A DNA stretch of 64,000 bases from Puffinus mauretanicus (Eukaryota > Chordata > Aves > Procellariiformes > Procellariidae), in assembly GCA_023333565.1 (NCBI GenBank), contig JAJKFH010003988.1:186001-250000 (forward strand), in the 5' to 3' direction. The notes beneath the pieces are model-generated. The model did no database searches. It had not been told where the DNA came from and saw only the letters and a program-made list of their open reading frames with translations. Below, in pieces: positions 28,001 through 43,000 of this stretch. Within the stretch, counting starts at the first letter, position 1. Each line of letters opens with the position of its first letter. The position numbers and the translations under genes are program-made.

Positions 28001-31000
28001 TTTTTTAAACATTAAATTGTTCTTTGGTGGTCGCCACCATATATGCAATATATAAACTTGCTACTTTTTTGGGGAGGATTGAAATAAACGTAATTCATTT
28101 TTACTTCTTTAATCAATTGTGAGGGAGAAAAACATGATACCTGTTTCTATTGGCGTTGGATTATTTTGGAAAGCAAATTTCAGAATACTTTCCAATTTGG
28201 GAACTCTCATGACCTTTTAATTACATTCTTTCTAACCGAAGTGCTTATGATGTGTTTGAAAGTAACCATCTTGCCTGACTGATACTGGTTTTCAGTTTGG
28301 TTCAGTTTGCTTTTTACGTGCCTACCATATGCTATGATAATAGATTCCTTCAGCTTCAAATGCCACTGATAATACTGTGATGCCACAGATCATCAACCAA
28401 GCGTGAAGCAAAATTAAAAATTTATATGGCATGTCAATTGTTTTGCAGTTATCTTACGTCCATTTCACCAGGGAAGTATTAGAGCTCTCAGTGATGATGC
28501 AGATACGCAGCATTGTTTTATCAGTAGTTTAATTCCTTTATGTGCATATCTGTCTACGAGGCAGCTGTTAGCCTTTCTAGCAATTTCCAACAAAATTATT
28601 TTCTATTTTAGTTCTATGATCATGATTTCTAAAACATATGGTCAGTATCAATACCTACTTTGTTCCAAATATGCAGAATTGTTGCTGCAGAAGTCATGTT
28701 CTCTGTGAAGACAGAATTATAAAGAGGACTGTAGCATAGAAAATTTTTTCAAAGTTTTTACTGAATGATGATAGTATAGTTTAATTTTAACATATCTATT
28801 TTTTTTTCCCCATAGTGTTTCTAGTTGGGGAAAGGGGGAATCCAAATCTTTCTTTAAATTACTACTAACGAAAATTAAAATAATTGACGTTAATATAAAA
28901 CAATAGTTTCAGTTGCTTTTGACATGCACATTTCAAGGATATTGATTCTGTCTTTAGCATGTAGTTTTGGGGAACAATGGGGTATAGTTATCAGCTTACC
29001 TTTATAGTTCTCAGGGAGATACTAGAAGCTGTTGCAAATTCCACTAAGATTGTTCTGACCACCACGGAAGTTCAGTTTCAGCTTCCTACCACTCCAAAAG
29101 TGCTGAAAGTAACATGACAGCAATTTTTTACCTGAACATTTGACTAGCATTAGAGAATTCCATGTTTTGCATTTATTGCCTTGATTACTTTGACAGTGAC
29201 AAACATCTAAATTTCTTGCTTTCTTCCAGACTGCCGATGAGGGTTCCACAATATCCTGTGTCGTGGAGCGCACAAGGGGAGCCCTAGACTACGTGTATAT
29301 AAATTACATTATCTCACAGGTTGATTCCACTGGCATTAATTACTCTGTTACCGATTTTTCTAACAGCACTGGCACTATCACATTCCTTCCTTGGCAGAGA
29401 TCAGAGGTAAACCCTACCTTCCTATTAACTATTCATCCTGTCCTTTGCAAACCTGCTGGAAAATACCTTCTGAGGGTGCTTGACTGGTTTTCATGCTAGA
29501 GAGTGTTTCCTTCACATGGCTTTTGTTGTATTTTGCATCCCTGACAACTAGCAAGTGATATGACAGATGCTTATAGATCCGTGTGTATCTCGGTTCAGGG
29601 GTCACCATCTGTGCATGTACGTTTGAATGCACATAATATGTTTACATATATGTATATATAGAAAATATTAACTAGATTTATCTATATGTATGTGTATACT
29701 TGAAGTGTAGATAGTCCTGGGCTGAAATAATGGATCCAGCTACTTTTGAAATTGATCAGGAAAATGGTCAGGTTTTGATCTGAGTTTTGTAACTCAGATT
29801 CATTTCCACATCAATTAAATAGACAGCAGTAAAGTTCACTGCTGCAATCAAGTGTCTTGCAACCGCTCTTGGCCACGTTCTGTCCCTTTTTGCTTAATCT
29901 GTTTCTGTGAATGCAACCCTGACCCGCAGCACAGGAATTTCACATTTGTTTGAAGAAGTGTGGGACCACAATACTGCAGAGAGTTCATGTGTGCTTTCTG
30001 TTAGTGTTCGTAAAATAGAAAGGGTGAATTGTTAGTAGAAAATGCATCCTCAGTTTCACTTCTATCACTCTGCTGAAGTCAGTATGAACTGACTGAAACT
30101 CACCGACACCATTTGAAAGGATCCCAGTGGCTCCACGAGAACTGTGGATCTGGGCCCAGTTAAACAATGTAAGTGATTAGAGCTTGGCAAAAGCTTGTGC
30201 TATCTGAAAATAGTTTGTTCATGTCACTGTTCATTCAGCGTTAATTCCCGATTGAATCATATCACTGCATTGCATAAGGTCATATAAAGCAAAAATTTCC
30301 AAAGGTTTTCTAGTCTAGCAGCATGGATGAGGCCTGCCTTATTCTATCTAGTGGCAGAAAAGGGCTGGTGTACCCTCTTGCTCCACTCTGTGTGGTCCAA
30401 TTTATTGACTACATACGGAGGAGTTAATGGGCACGGCCCTAAGAAACAGATTGGGAGCTGTTGCTCGTCGGGTGAGGTATCCTAAGAGACTTTCCATTGA
30501 CGTTTGTAAGCTAGTCATTCCCATGCTTCTAATTACAATCAGCCACTTAAACCCTTTCTTCTATATGTTTGTATAATCGTATCACAATATGTAGAAAGGC
30601 TGGAATTGTCTGGGGTGAATATGTTAGCCTGTGCAGAGCAGATAATGTTAATTAATAATATGATCTGCAATCTCAAGTGTCAGGTGGCATAAAAAGCTTG
30701 CTTTACTTGCTTTCTAAATTGGATTAATCACTGTAATTTCTCTTCAGAAGCACAATTTCTTCAAGATTTTGAAATTATCAGATATTTCACTTTCAAGATA
30801 CACAATTTAAACTATGCTTATTTTAAGATATGATAATAAGTAATTGCTTGGTTGGTTATGTGTTTATGCAATTTGAAGCGCTTAAGAAAATATGCCTTCC
30901 ATTTCTGACAGCTTACTAACATTCTTTTTGGAATACATATTCTAAACATAAAATATTATCCTAGAAGTTAGGTTAAATTATGTAGAAAGCAAAAAGGTTG

Positions 31001-34000
31001 TCCACGTTACTTTCAGAACTACACAGCAGATACAGCTGGCTGACTAATCAAAGAATTTGATGAGTTAGGAAGTGTTGTGAAACTTGTAAGTGATGTATGT
31101 TGCATGGTTTGATTTCTCCATGATTTGGTCTTCCTCTAGGTCTTAAATTTGCATGTTATTGATGATGACATTCCGGAGCTAAATGAGTATTTCCGTGTGA
31201 CATTAGTCTCTGCAGTGTCCGGAGATGGAAAACTAGGTTCAACTCCTACCAGTGGAGCAAGTATAGATCCAGAAAAGGAAACTACTGATATCAACATCAA
31301 AGCCAGTGACCACCCGTATGGTAACAATGGTGGAGATGATACAGTCTTGTTGCAGATAGTTGTATAGTTCTAGCTCAACAGATAAAAACTTTGCTTAGCC
31401 TTGATAGTTGAGGAAGCAATGCCAAGTGTTCCACTTTATCTAACTTGAGATTAATTCATAATTTGTATACAAGAGTGAAAGCTGAGTTACTTATTCTTGA
31501 GAATTTTACAAAAAGGCATCGAAGCTTCCCTGACCAAACAGACGATGATTCCCTTCTGAGAGCAACTAAAGGTTGCATGTAGTTGATCCTGTGCAAGTTT
31601 TTCTTAGATGAGAATTCCTGATGAAGAGAGACATTTCTGCATGCTTATTATACCAATAAGTACCCAATACTATGACCCATATTGACGCTCTTTTGGGAAG
31701 AGCTGAATTCATTATAGTGCTGTGGCTTTATCAAGACTGATGTGGATATCAGTGAGAGAAGGGAAGGTACACACCACATCCCTGGAAATAGTGTGATTGA
31801 GGCCTAAGGGCATATCAGTAATTGATTTTTAATTTAAGAAGTGCCACAAAATATAGATATTATAAATAATTTGGTTTCAATTGATTATCATAATTTACAT
31901 TTGGTGAGAGAAGCCATGTAAATAGTACTTCTTGTCTGCCAGGTCTGCTACAGTTCTCTGTGGGGCCACCTCCTCAGCCAGGTGATGAAATGATTCTGCC
32001 AGTCTCTGCTGTGCCCCATATTACAATTAAAGAAGAAGTTGGACTCGTCAGATTACTGGTAGTTCGTGCACAAGGCCTTCTTGGAACAGTTCTGGTGGAG
32101 TACAGAACAGTGCCACTTACAGCTTTCAGTCCTAAAGATTATCAGGTATGGCCATTGCCAAGGTGTGTAATTATTTTGGAATTTAATTCGAGTTATTTGT
32201 CCTGGAGATAGCCTTCAGTTTGAGTATTTTAGCCCAGCTATGATTCTTTTCACAGAAACACTGTGGTTTATATGGTGATGAGATAAATGAATGTGTAATA
32301 TTCACTTTAAAATACATATATCATTATGTGACTTTTACCTCCTGTGTGTGCAGGATGTTTTATTTCCTAGGAAAAGCCTAGGAAAGGTTTTGATTTTTTT
32401 TTTCTTAAGAGAGTTGTCAACATATCAAGAAGGGTTATTTGCTATTGTTGCTGAATATATCAAACTTCATATGAGCATTCAGGTGCAGGTACAGGTTAAG
32501 ATTATGTTTGTACATAATGGGATTTGTACATATTCAACAAAATAACCTGTGCGTATCTGTGTTTGCTTGTCTAACTGATATTTGTGCAGAAAAATGTAGA
32601 TGAATGCAGATGCTCATAATTCTGTGAATTTGGATATCTTTTTCTCATAACAAAGATTCAGCAGATTTTTTAAATGAAGAAAAGTAGATGTTTTGACAAA
32701 GACAAACAAAATCAAGGTTCTATTTCTTTTTTCATATGCATGAAAACATTAGACTTGAACAAAAACATGAAGAGCTTTCATATTGCAGGCTGTTGTGGGC
32801 ACGCTGGAATTTCAGGCAGGAGAAAGATACAAGTACATTATTGTTAACATCACTGATAATTCTATTCCTGAATTAGAAAAAACTTTTAAAGTGGAGCTGT
32901 TGAACCCAGAGGGAGGAGGTAAGGCACATACATCAATCCATTGGTTGTATTTTCATGATCTCTACTTATCCATTAAAATCTTACCTTTCTTAGGTGTACT
33001 ATTTCCATGTTGTTTCTAAAGACAAAGAAACACCCCCAGACAGCTGTAATTTTTCTTAACTGTTCTTCAGATATTTTGTTAGTCATTGCTGGGAACCACC
33101 AGATCCCAAAGAAAATGTATTATTACCATGTATTATGTCATTTAAAGGCAATTGCTGCTTTTCACATTATGTAATTTCATGGTTGGTAATGAGAATTAAA
33201 ATAATGTAAAAAATATATAAATTCCAATTTTTAAAAATCTGTCAATATTTATAAAATATTTAAGGCTAAACAGCCAAAGTGGGCTTTTTATCTGCCACTT
33301 GAGTGAAATCAGAGGAATTGCGATACACTGGCTCATCATGTATTCAACTGGATTATAGCAGTAGGAGACTGTGGGTGTTGAGAGCTGGAGAGGTAGCTGG
33401 TACCTTTGTGGAAGAACAAGAAAAACACTCAAAGGAAATCTTGCTGTGAGACGCTAGTCTTACAAGGGATGGCAAACATCAGTGCCCCTGCCATATGAAA
33501 CCACTCATCCTTTGCAGAATTTTTTTCCGTTGGTGAAAATTTTTAAGGGAGATTGTAAAGCTGGTTGGAGGAAAAAAGTAATTAGAAACATTGGCAGCCA
33601 TAAATTGATTTTTTTTAAGCAATCCAGAAATGCAAGTGTGGTGCCTTCTGGGAAGTTATATCATACCACCTTGAATTAATCCAGCTTTCTGCTGTGATTA
33701 TATGTCTGTGTGGTGCAGTGTTGCCTTAGTGATGCTTTTGATAAAAATTTCAGACCTTTCATGCATGTGGACTTTTTGGTTGAATAGTTGTTTTGTTAAA
33801 AAGAACTAAACTTTTCTCTTCAAATTTTTTTTTGTCAGAAAACTTACAGCTAACTTTAATAATTCACTAGGCAGATACCCTCTTAGCACAAACCCTCTTT
33901 TTGACCTTTCCAACACCATTGCAAGCACAAAACTTAAAGTCTCCATTAGTTAAGCTTTCTGCAGATTTTTCCAACTTTCTGACACATGTTTTTGTTTTGT

Positions 34001-37000
34001 GAGAAAATACTAGAATAAGAGAGTTTGGGGGGTTTTAGCCCCTGGTTTTTTTTTTTTTTTTTAATTCACATTTCCAATGTCTCCCTGACAGACCTCATTT
34101 AGGAATGAGAAAGGGGAAATACAAAGAGGGGACGCGAAAAGGGAAAGAAAGGAGAAAACAGAGGTGTATGCGTTTTCTTTCCTTCTGACCTCCCATTGCT
34201 ATTTCCAGTGTCATAAATTTAATAAGAAGTGGCATATACGAGACTTTTTCTGGCTTTTATCAGAAATCCTGTATACTTTCATATCCCAAACTGATGCCTT
34301 CCTAGAATGCTTCCCTCTCTTTTATGTTGTCCAGAAATGTTTAAATTACTTTCTGCTTTCTCTGTATTTATACATGTATATATGTGTATATATCTGTATA
34401 TCTGTCATCTTAAAGTTGCTGAGCTCTTTAGAAATGATGGCAGTGGTAGTGGTGATGGGAACATGGATTTCTTCCTTCCAACTGTCCATCAACATGGTAA
34501 GCATTTTGAATTAACCCTATTTTTTATTGCTAACTCTAATATCCCTCATAAATTACTATGCTGACACAGCCTGGCATAGTGTTACTTGTAGTTACAGGTG
34601 ATTCATTTAGATTTATCATAAAGTTCTGCCAAAACGTTCTTTTCTATTTTAATTTAGGCATAATTTGAATAGCAGTCAGTGTTTAGTGTAACTCAAAAAA
34701 TAACAGCTTCTATACCATCAAAAGTATATGGTTGTAAAACACAATATAATTATTCCAGAAATACAGTTTGCAAAATCAATTTTGATTGAAAATTGTCAAA
34801 TTTCTGGAAAGCAAAAAGCAAAGACACTTTTTAAATTGAAGGTAATTCAAAAATTACCTGACTATGCCTTTATACGTGCTTTATGTTACTTTGATTCTCT
34901 GCATGTCAAAAATACTCTTAAAGAAAAGTAAGCTGTGTTAGATTTTTTAAAGGAATGTTTTGATTGTTTTTCATTTCTTCTCTTTAAGTTTGCATTTATG
35001 TCATGACATACAGAAAACAAAGAAAATTTAATACTGAGAAAATTGAAAAAAAACTAGATGCAGCAATAACACAAAATCTGAGCGAAATCCCTAATCACAT
35101 AGGACTTCAAATTAAACCCTACAGACCTGAAAAGGTTATATGAGTACCCATTATCCAAATTGAGTAATTTATTCCTCTTGACAGCCTGATTTTCAATTTT
35201 ATTGATAAATGCAGAGGATTTCAGTTTGAATCTGAGAGTAATCTGTGATTTAGCCACTTTTTGGAGCATCCTGCATTTTTTTGAAGTGCTATTTCCTTTT
35301 TCCTTGTTTCCAGAAATGGTTTTCTTAAGTGCCAGGCTCATTCTGTCTCTCAGCAGCAAGTTATGTCACCCAAGACAATCTTTTTAGTAGTAGGATTTAC
35401 CGGACTTGTTTTTTTCTTTGTTTTTCATTCCAGCTTATGTTGGACCTGCATTCATCTGGTCTATATGCTTACATTGTGGTTTACCATATAACTCCCCACC
35501 ATCCTAAATTCTGCTCCATTTTCATTCATTAAACCTGTAATTTTATTTCTCCCTCCCTTAAAATAGTCATATTTATTATATTTCTTTGTTGCGTAGTTCC
35601 ATAGAAAGGCTGCCAGGACTGCATTATTGAAAGTCAGTTCCCTATCCGTATGGATAGTTATCATGCATTTAAAAAAAACGAAGGCAAAATAGCACGGATA
35701 CTCCAGTCATGCTCTCCTGTGTATTTTTTGCAACATATTTCTTTAGCTGTTTTCTTTCATGTAAGAAGAGATGCTAGAAAAAATAACCCTTTTTGGAACT
35801 TGCACTTAACAGCTAGCTTGGGAACTGCGTCCCACATCTTTGTGACTATTGAGGCTTCTGATGATGCTCATGGTGTGTTTGAGTTCAGTACTGAGTCACT
35901 CTCGGTAAATGGAACTGAGCCTGAAGATGGAGATAGCAATATCGTGCTGCAGGTTAGAAAGCTTTGAGTCTCATATTGCTGTGCGGTCCTCTTCTGTCTC
36001 TGTTTTTACTGGGCATTCTGCGATGTTTTTACCATAAATCTATAGGGTTTATAACTTTATTGTGCACATCTGTTTTGCCATTTCATACTGAGTTTTCTAA
36101 TGAGTATCATTCAGCTTGAAGCTAAAATGATATAATAATGATATCCACAGGTTTAAAATTACTTCTGCTTGTTTACATTTGAGGTACTACTACTTTAAAA
36201 TAAGTGTTGATGATGCAACAAATACAGCAAAGCTGAGATGATAAAGGTTACACTTTTTTTTAAAACACAAGTTTATTTTTAACCCGTCATGTCAATGTCT
36301 TGGCTTTATTCCATCTCATACGTTTACGTTTATCTTTCTCATAAAACAAAAATATGCAAATCTTTATATTTTTCACGTAGGTTGTGAGAACGCATGGGGC
36401 CTTGTCACAAGTGACATTGCATTGGATCATAGTCTGTGATCTTGCCGAAGACCTGATCTCTACAGATGGGAATGTAACATTTGACGTTGGCCAAACGAGA
36501 GCAAATATTACAGTACAGGTTTCTCCTGATGAAGTTCCTGAATTGGATAAGGTGTTTTCAGTTTTGATCATCAATGTCTCCAGTGGTCGTCTTGGAAATC
36601 ATACTAATGCAACATTAACTGTTTTAGCTAATGATGATCCATATGGAGTCTTCATCTTTTCTGAGCAAAACAGACCAGTAAAAGTTGAGGAAGAAACAAA
36701 AAATATCTCCCTGACAATAACAAGGCGTGGTGGTCTCCTTGGTACAGTAATGGTAACATACAGAACTATTGGCGATGATGAAAAGTCACCCTTTCTTCCT
36801 TCTGATGTTGTTAGAGCAATAGAGGGAAAAGATTATATACCCATTACAGGTTACGTGATCTTCACAGCCAATGAAAGTGAGGCCGCAATATTTTTGCCTA
36901 TTTTGGATGATGATGATCCTGAGAGGTCAGAATCTGTTTTTGTGGAGCTAAGCAGTATTGTTTTGATCGAGAAAGTACAGGATCGGCCAAGTAAGTATCT

Positions 37001-40000
37001 TACATTTGTAAAATCTACAATTTAAATATGAAGGCTAGTATTTATATTTAATAGGATAAAATACAACGAGTTAAACGATAAACTTTTTACCTCTGCCAAA
37101 CTCTGTATAGTTAAGAAATCTCTGAGTTACCTGCCTTGTGTGCTGTCGGAATCCGTTTCCTTTGGTGCAGTATTTTGTCAGGGATGGATGAGCATTTCTT
37201 TATCCCTTTTGCATCACCTTATCCAAGGTCTTTCAGGCCAAATATGTTACAGTATTGGTTTTGTGCACTAACACCTGTTCATCTAGTGTTGTTTCTGTAA
37301 AGTTCAGTATTAGGAAATAACTAAACTAGTTTTGCTTATTGAAAGCCAAAAAAGTCTTTCAAAAATAAAGTGGTGTAGAATTACAGCCGCATGTTGCTTT
37401 TTTAGTGTAGAGAGTGTTTGCTTCATCCCTCATTCAGATAAATTCAGGTCATTACAGCCTGATTTGTGCTTCAAAGCTTCGTGGCATGTCTAATTGCTGC
37501 CCCCGCCCCAGGTTAATCTTGATGTTAAGGAAAACTTCAAATATGATTCTGCTGGGAGGTTGAAATCTTATTTATATTTCATCACAGCAAGTGTAAAAAT
37601 GAAATTCTTCTGAACTGTATTGCTCTTACTACTGGCCTTATGGACAAATAAATAACTAAACAAATTATTTCACAGTACCTCACCTCTTCAAACAAATTGT
37701 GGCTTGTATGCTCCTCAGCAGGGTAGAATAGTAAGTTATTAAAAATTGGGATTTTTCTGCCATAATATAATTCAAACACCAAAACTATGTTGATGCAGTT
37801 TGTAGTTATACTTTATCCAATACTAAAAAAGATAATTTTGTTGAAAGCTTGTGGCAACTAATGACTAAATTCACATGTATGTCTATGAACTCCATAGCCA
37901 TAGAGAGCAAGCATCTCAGGCACCCCCTCACTAAGTTTTCTTTATGTTTCAGTTGTAAATTCTCCTCGACTTGGATTAGTGGGTGAGACAATAGCTCATG
38001 TAATTATCAATGCCAATGATGATGCTTTTGGAACACTTCAGCTTTCAGCTTTAACTGTGCGAGTTGCTGAAAATTATGTTGGACCAATCATTAACGTGAC
38101 CAGAACTGGGGGAATATTTGCAGACGTTTCTGTGAAATTTAAAGCTATGCCAATAACTGCAACAGCTGGTAAGAAATCAGAATAGCAGAAGTATGCAGTC
38201 TATGTTGAAGTGGAAAGAGCATGCTTTGAGCGATCAAAGCAAACAAGTGTGTATTGAATGCACTATTGTATAACAAGTATAAAAAAAAAGTAGTGAGACA
38301 TTTACTGACTCTGCTTAGCAAATAGGAATCCAAGCTCCATGGGAGAGATCATGCATCAGCTGTTAGAAAACTCTGAGACATCATCACTGAAGAATCCAGC
38401 AAGAGAAATGAGTGAAGGAATTGGGGTGTTTGTTTCCCTAGAGCCCACCACCTCTTCAAAAAAAGAAAATAAATAAAAATAAAACCTACTGCAGTAGTAT
38501 ATGTAGCTACTATTTAATCCTGTGTACATAATTAAACCCACCATGCATTATTTAGGTGAGCTTATTGGAGAGGAAGTAAGAGTTGGGGACTCAGCCGTAA
38601 AACAGGCAAAAACCAATCAAAACCCAAGAAGACTTGAACTTCTAAAAATGGGAGATTAAGTTCTCCTGGTCCCTGCTGTAGAGAAGGTACATAAAGACAG
38701 GAGCAAACTTACGAAGTGTGCAGGGTGAAAACAACTTAGACAGTTCTAAATCAAACCCACTGTATTTCAGCTGTGTCCAAAATTGCATAGGTGGGTGGTA
38801 CACGCTCTGAGAACTGGTGTTTTAGTTTCCTTTTTACGTAACAGACTTTTCTAAATGAGTGTGTAGCTAGATTGATGTCAGAACTTTCAGTTAGTTTCTG
38901 AAGCAGAGCCACTATGCAGTGTATCACAGTTGTTCATCGAGACATTCTTAGAGACAAGTTCGCTAGATTGATGTCAGAACTTTCAGTTAGTTTCTGACAA
39001 AGGTGCTTCTGTTCACTTTTATCTCTTGGAAGGCCGGAGAGCAATTAGAAATCAAAGACAGAAACATCTTGGTAGTGTGACCTTGTCAATGGAGGCAATA
39101 ATGGACCTTTTGTAATTACCTCTTGGTCTAGGAGCGCAAACTCTGTTTTGGCCAAGCCAAGTTTCATTTTAATCCATCCAGATATCTAAAAGGCAATGGG
39201 AAATAAAAAAGACTGTGTGGTCTGGGTCTGAGGATAAAGATAAAACCCCATTAAAACATGAAGGAATGCATGTGTGAGCAAAAAGAGAAGATAAGTATTA
39301 CTGATAATGTTCAATGCACTGAACCATAATGCGTTAATATTCTGTGTTTTTTATTGTTTTGGTTTTTTCATTTACAAATCTAGGCGAAGACTACAGCGTA
39401 GCCTCATCAGATGTTGTCTTACTAGAAGGAGAAACAAGTAAAGCTGTGCCAATTTATATAATTAATGATATCAATCCCGAAGTTGAGGAGTCATTTTATG
39501 TTCAGCTGCTGAATCAAACAACAGGAGGAGCCTTGCTTGGATCTTTGACTAGGGCAATCATAACTATTGAGGCTTCTGATGACCCATTTGGATCCTTTGG
39601 TAAATGAGTCTTATTTGCATATTTTCTCTCTTCTGTTAACATTTTTACTGCAGATTTGTGGGTGAGCTGTTACTGGGCAACTGGATAAAAAACTTTCAGA
39701 AGGCAAAGAGGAAGCCTGGGTGAAGACAGTAAAGGAAAAAATAAACTAAATTAAAACATGTAATGATGCTTTAATATAACAAAAAAGTATTATTTAATCA
39801 GTTGATATACCAAGATTTTGGAATCTCCCTATAGAGACAGATGGATTTTAGTTTACTTTTTTATTTTTCATCTATTCTAAGAGCTGCATTTCTGCAATAG
39901 GTTTAAACCAAAATCTGCATTCTAATATCTGTTGCTTAAATACTTTGATATCTTTGTTTTACTAGATAATCAGCCAAAGCAGATTTAAAAATCTGGGGAA

Positions 40001-43000
40001 ATTGGAAAATATAAAGAGAAATTAAATTATATTCTCTTATTTTCTGTCAAGTTTAGTTTTTCTTCTGCCTGTTATTATCAATAAAATGAATTGTGTATAC
40101 TTTCCAAAATTAGTTTCATTACACACGTTTTGAGAAGGGTTTTGGTGATTTCAAAAATTTAATGATTTTTTAGAAATCTATCTTTTTTGTTTGCTGTGTG
40201 GTTTTTGGTGGATTTTTTCCTGCCTTTTTCCTTTGATTTTCCATTTCTTTCTTCAGTACCCTACTTAATTCCTCTGGTTCCATTTTGTCAGTAGAAGAAG
40301 GTAGAGGAAGGAAAGAAAAAATATCAAAAATAAATAGTTCCAGATGGGTAATTAATTAATTCTTAAAAACTGAAAGTTTACTACAAGGAAGACTTTTACT
40401 TGAAATAATTTTAGATGGAATATGTTGACTTATTTCTTCAGTAAGTGACATGAAAGCTGCTAAAGAGTTTCCTTGCTTGGGAATAATTATGAATTTGTCT
40501 TCTAAGAGCTTAGAAACAGCTCATGGTTAGCCTCGAATAATGGGTATATTGGAATAAACTTTTTGGATGAGGGCTTAATTTTCATGCTAATTTCCTCTGT
40601 AGATGAAAATATTAATACTGAAAGTTCGCTTTTAGGTTTAAACCTGATTAAAAGTGATTTACCTGTGCAAGTAAATGCAATCAAGTGAAATAAAACTGTG
40701 TACTTCAGGAGTTGATATATTTACTTTCAATTTCACTGTTAACGAAATACGTCTCTCTGTGCTGTACTTCAGTTTTTCAGATTACCGAATTCACTGTGGA
40801 GGAGCCTGAATTGGGATCAGTAGCCATAAATCTGCCAATAATCCGCAATGCTGGGACACTCGGTAACGTTACTGTTGAGTGGGTTGCTACCGTGAATGGA
40901 CATCCTGCTGATGCTGACTTGCGGGTCGCCTGGGGTAACGTTACTTTTGCCCCCGGGGAAGCCGTTCAGATGTTGCTGCTGGAAATCCTGGCTGATGATG
41001 TTCCAGAAATAGAAGAGGTAAGTAAAGCAGTTACCTCTTTCTTGAATAGTATTAGAGTTTTAACTTGTTGCAGAAGTGTGTGCAAAGCAAAACAAGGAAT
41101 GTCTGGCAGGAAGGTGCAAGAAGTTCAGATTTACTTTGCTTGTGATTATTGTTAGAAATACCAAAAATTGTTTAGCTGCATTATTTCTTCTTCTTTTTTT
41201 TTCTTTTTGAGATTGTCCATGTAGAATTAACTCAGGCCTCCAATGGTGGTGCTATTGGGTTAGATGGCGTGGCAAATATTGTAATACCTGCCAATGATAA
41301 TCCTTATGGCACAGTTTTCTTTCATCAATCCCTATATCGAATTCAGGAGCCACTAGAAAGAAATTTGCTTGCAAATATAACAGTCAGGCGAAGGTTTGTA
41401 TAATGTTTGCTTTATTTATATCTATTATTTTTTCTTTTTTTTTTGTCTTGGTTATAATTTCAAATGTCATGCTCCTCTTGTATATTTGCATCAATTTCTT
41501 GATCGGCCAGCTCAACGCATTTTTATTTCATATACATTGTTTTTGAACTAGATGTCTGCTTATTAGAAATGTACAGAAAGTACTTAAATGTAATACACAT
41601 TGTAATGTACAATGTAACCTAATGTAGACATTTTGCCTATTTAATCATCAAATCATTTAAAGCTGCACAACAGCCTGCTCCTGTGATTTGAACTGAGGAC
41701 AAAGTGGGTCAACCCTTGTGGGATGGAAAGAAACAAGAAAAGGAAAAGAGGTTTTATGCATCTGATATGATATCCTGAGGACACCTAGGAGGAAAGATGA
41801 GGAGGTTGGGCAGCACAGGCTTTTTCTTCCTTGCCAGCCCTACGAAGACTAAGTTAATTCCTAGAAACCAATGTTTGCAAACATGCATTCTTAAAAGACT
41901 GCTACCCAAGCGATAAATAATCAAACTTGCTATCCAAAAATGACAACTCTGTTATTCTAGTACTACCTTCAAGGGAATCCACTTTAGTTAGCTATTTGGA
42001 ACTTTTCAGCAATTCAGAAAGGGCCAGTCGATTTTGTTCGCTTTTATTCTTAACCCAGAAACATACAGAATATTAGACATACTTCATCAACTAACATTAC
42101 TTTTTTATTTTAATGTCTTTTAGCGGGGGAAGGTTTGGTCAGCTGCAGATATTTTACAGCACTTCTGAGACAGACGTCGTAGCTCTCGCCATTGAGCAAG
42201 GTCAGGATATCTTTGCCTGTTACGAGTCCCCTGTACCAGGAATTCCTGACCAGCCGTCCAAGACCAGAGTGAACGTGTCGGCAGCAAGTGACCCCCTGAA
42301 TGCCTGTGCAACTCGGTGCCTGAAAGAACAAGCGTGTTCAGCCTTTACGTTTTCCAGCGCCTCTGCAACTCCTCTCTGCCTCTGGCTGACAGAGATCAGC
42401 CCGTTAACTAACACGTCAGGATTCTGGACCTACAAGAAAAACACCACCAGTGCGTCCGCTCTCTATAGCACCCAAGCCCTTGCTGGTAGTGATTATGAAT
42501 CTGTTACCAGACAGTGGGCCCTAATGCGGGAAGGGGAAGAGTTTGCAAATCTCACGGTTACCATTCTCCCTGACAGTCTGCCAGAGTTGGATGAGAAATT
42601 CACTATATCCCTTTTGAAAGTTGAACTAATGAACACCTCAGCCAGCTTAAAAAATCAACCAACTATAGGACAGCCAAATACTTCCACAGTTATCATAATG
42701 ATGAATGGAGATGCATTTGGAGTATTTAAGATCTACAGCGTAAGTCCCAATGCGACAGAGAAAGGTCTGTATATTGAAGTAGAAGAACGTCCCCAGACCA
42801 CCGTGCAGCTAATGATACATAGGACAGAAGGCAGCCTGGGACAGGTGACAGTGGAATGGCGTGTTGTTGGTGGAACCGCTACCCCACACTTGGATTTTAT
42901 AGGTGTTGGTGAGGTTCTGGTGTTCGCTGAAGGTGAGGCAAGGTTTTGCATTAGCTTCTGTTTTATAAAACTAAAGAAAAGCAAAAAGAACCTGACAGGC

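Noticed and set aside
28025..28039. Hairpin TGGTGG/CCACCA in intron 13
   Set aside because: Only a six-base stem; no evidence of a structured RNA.
34164..34514. 116-residue open frame overlapping exon 18
   Set aside because: It is a shadow frame of low-complexity Phe/Leu-rich residues; the real exon 18 uses another frame with recognisable residues.
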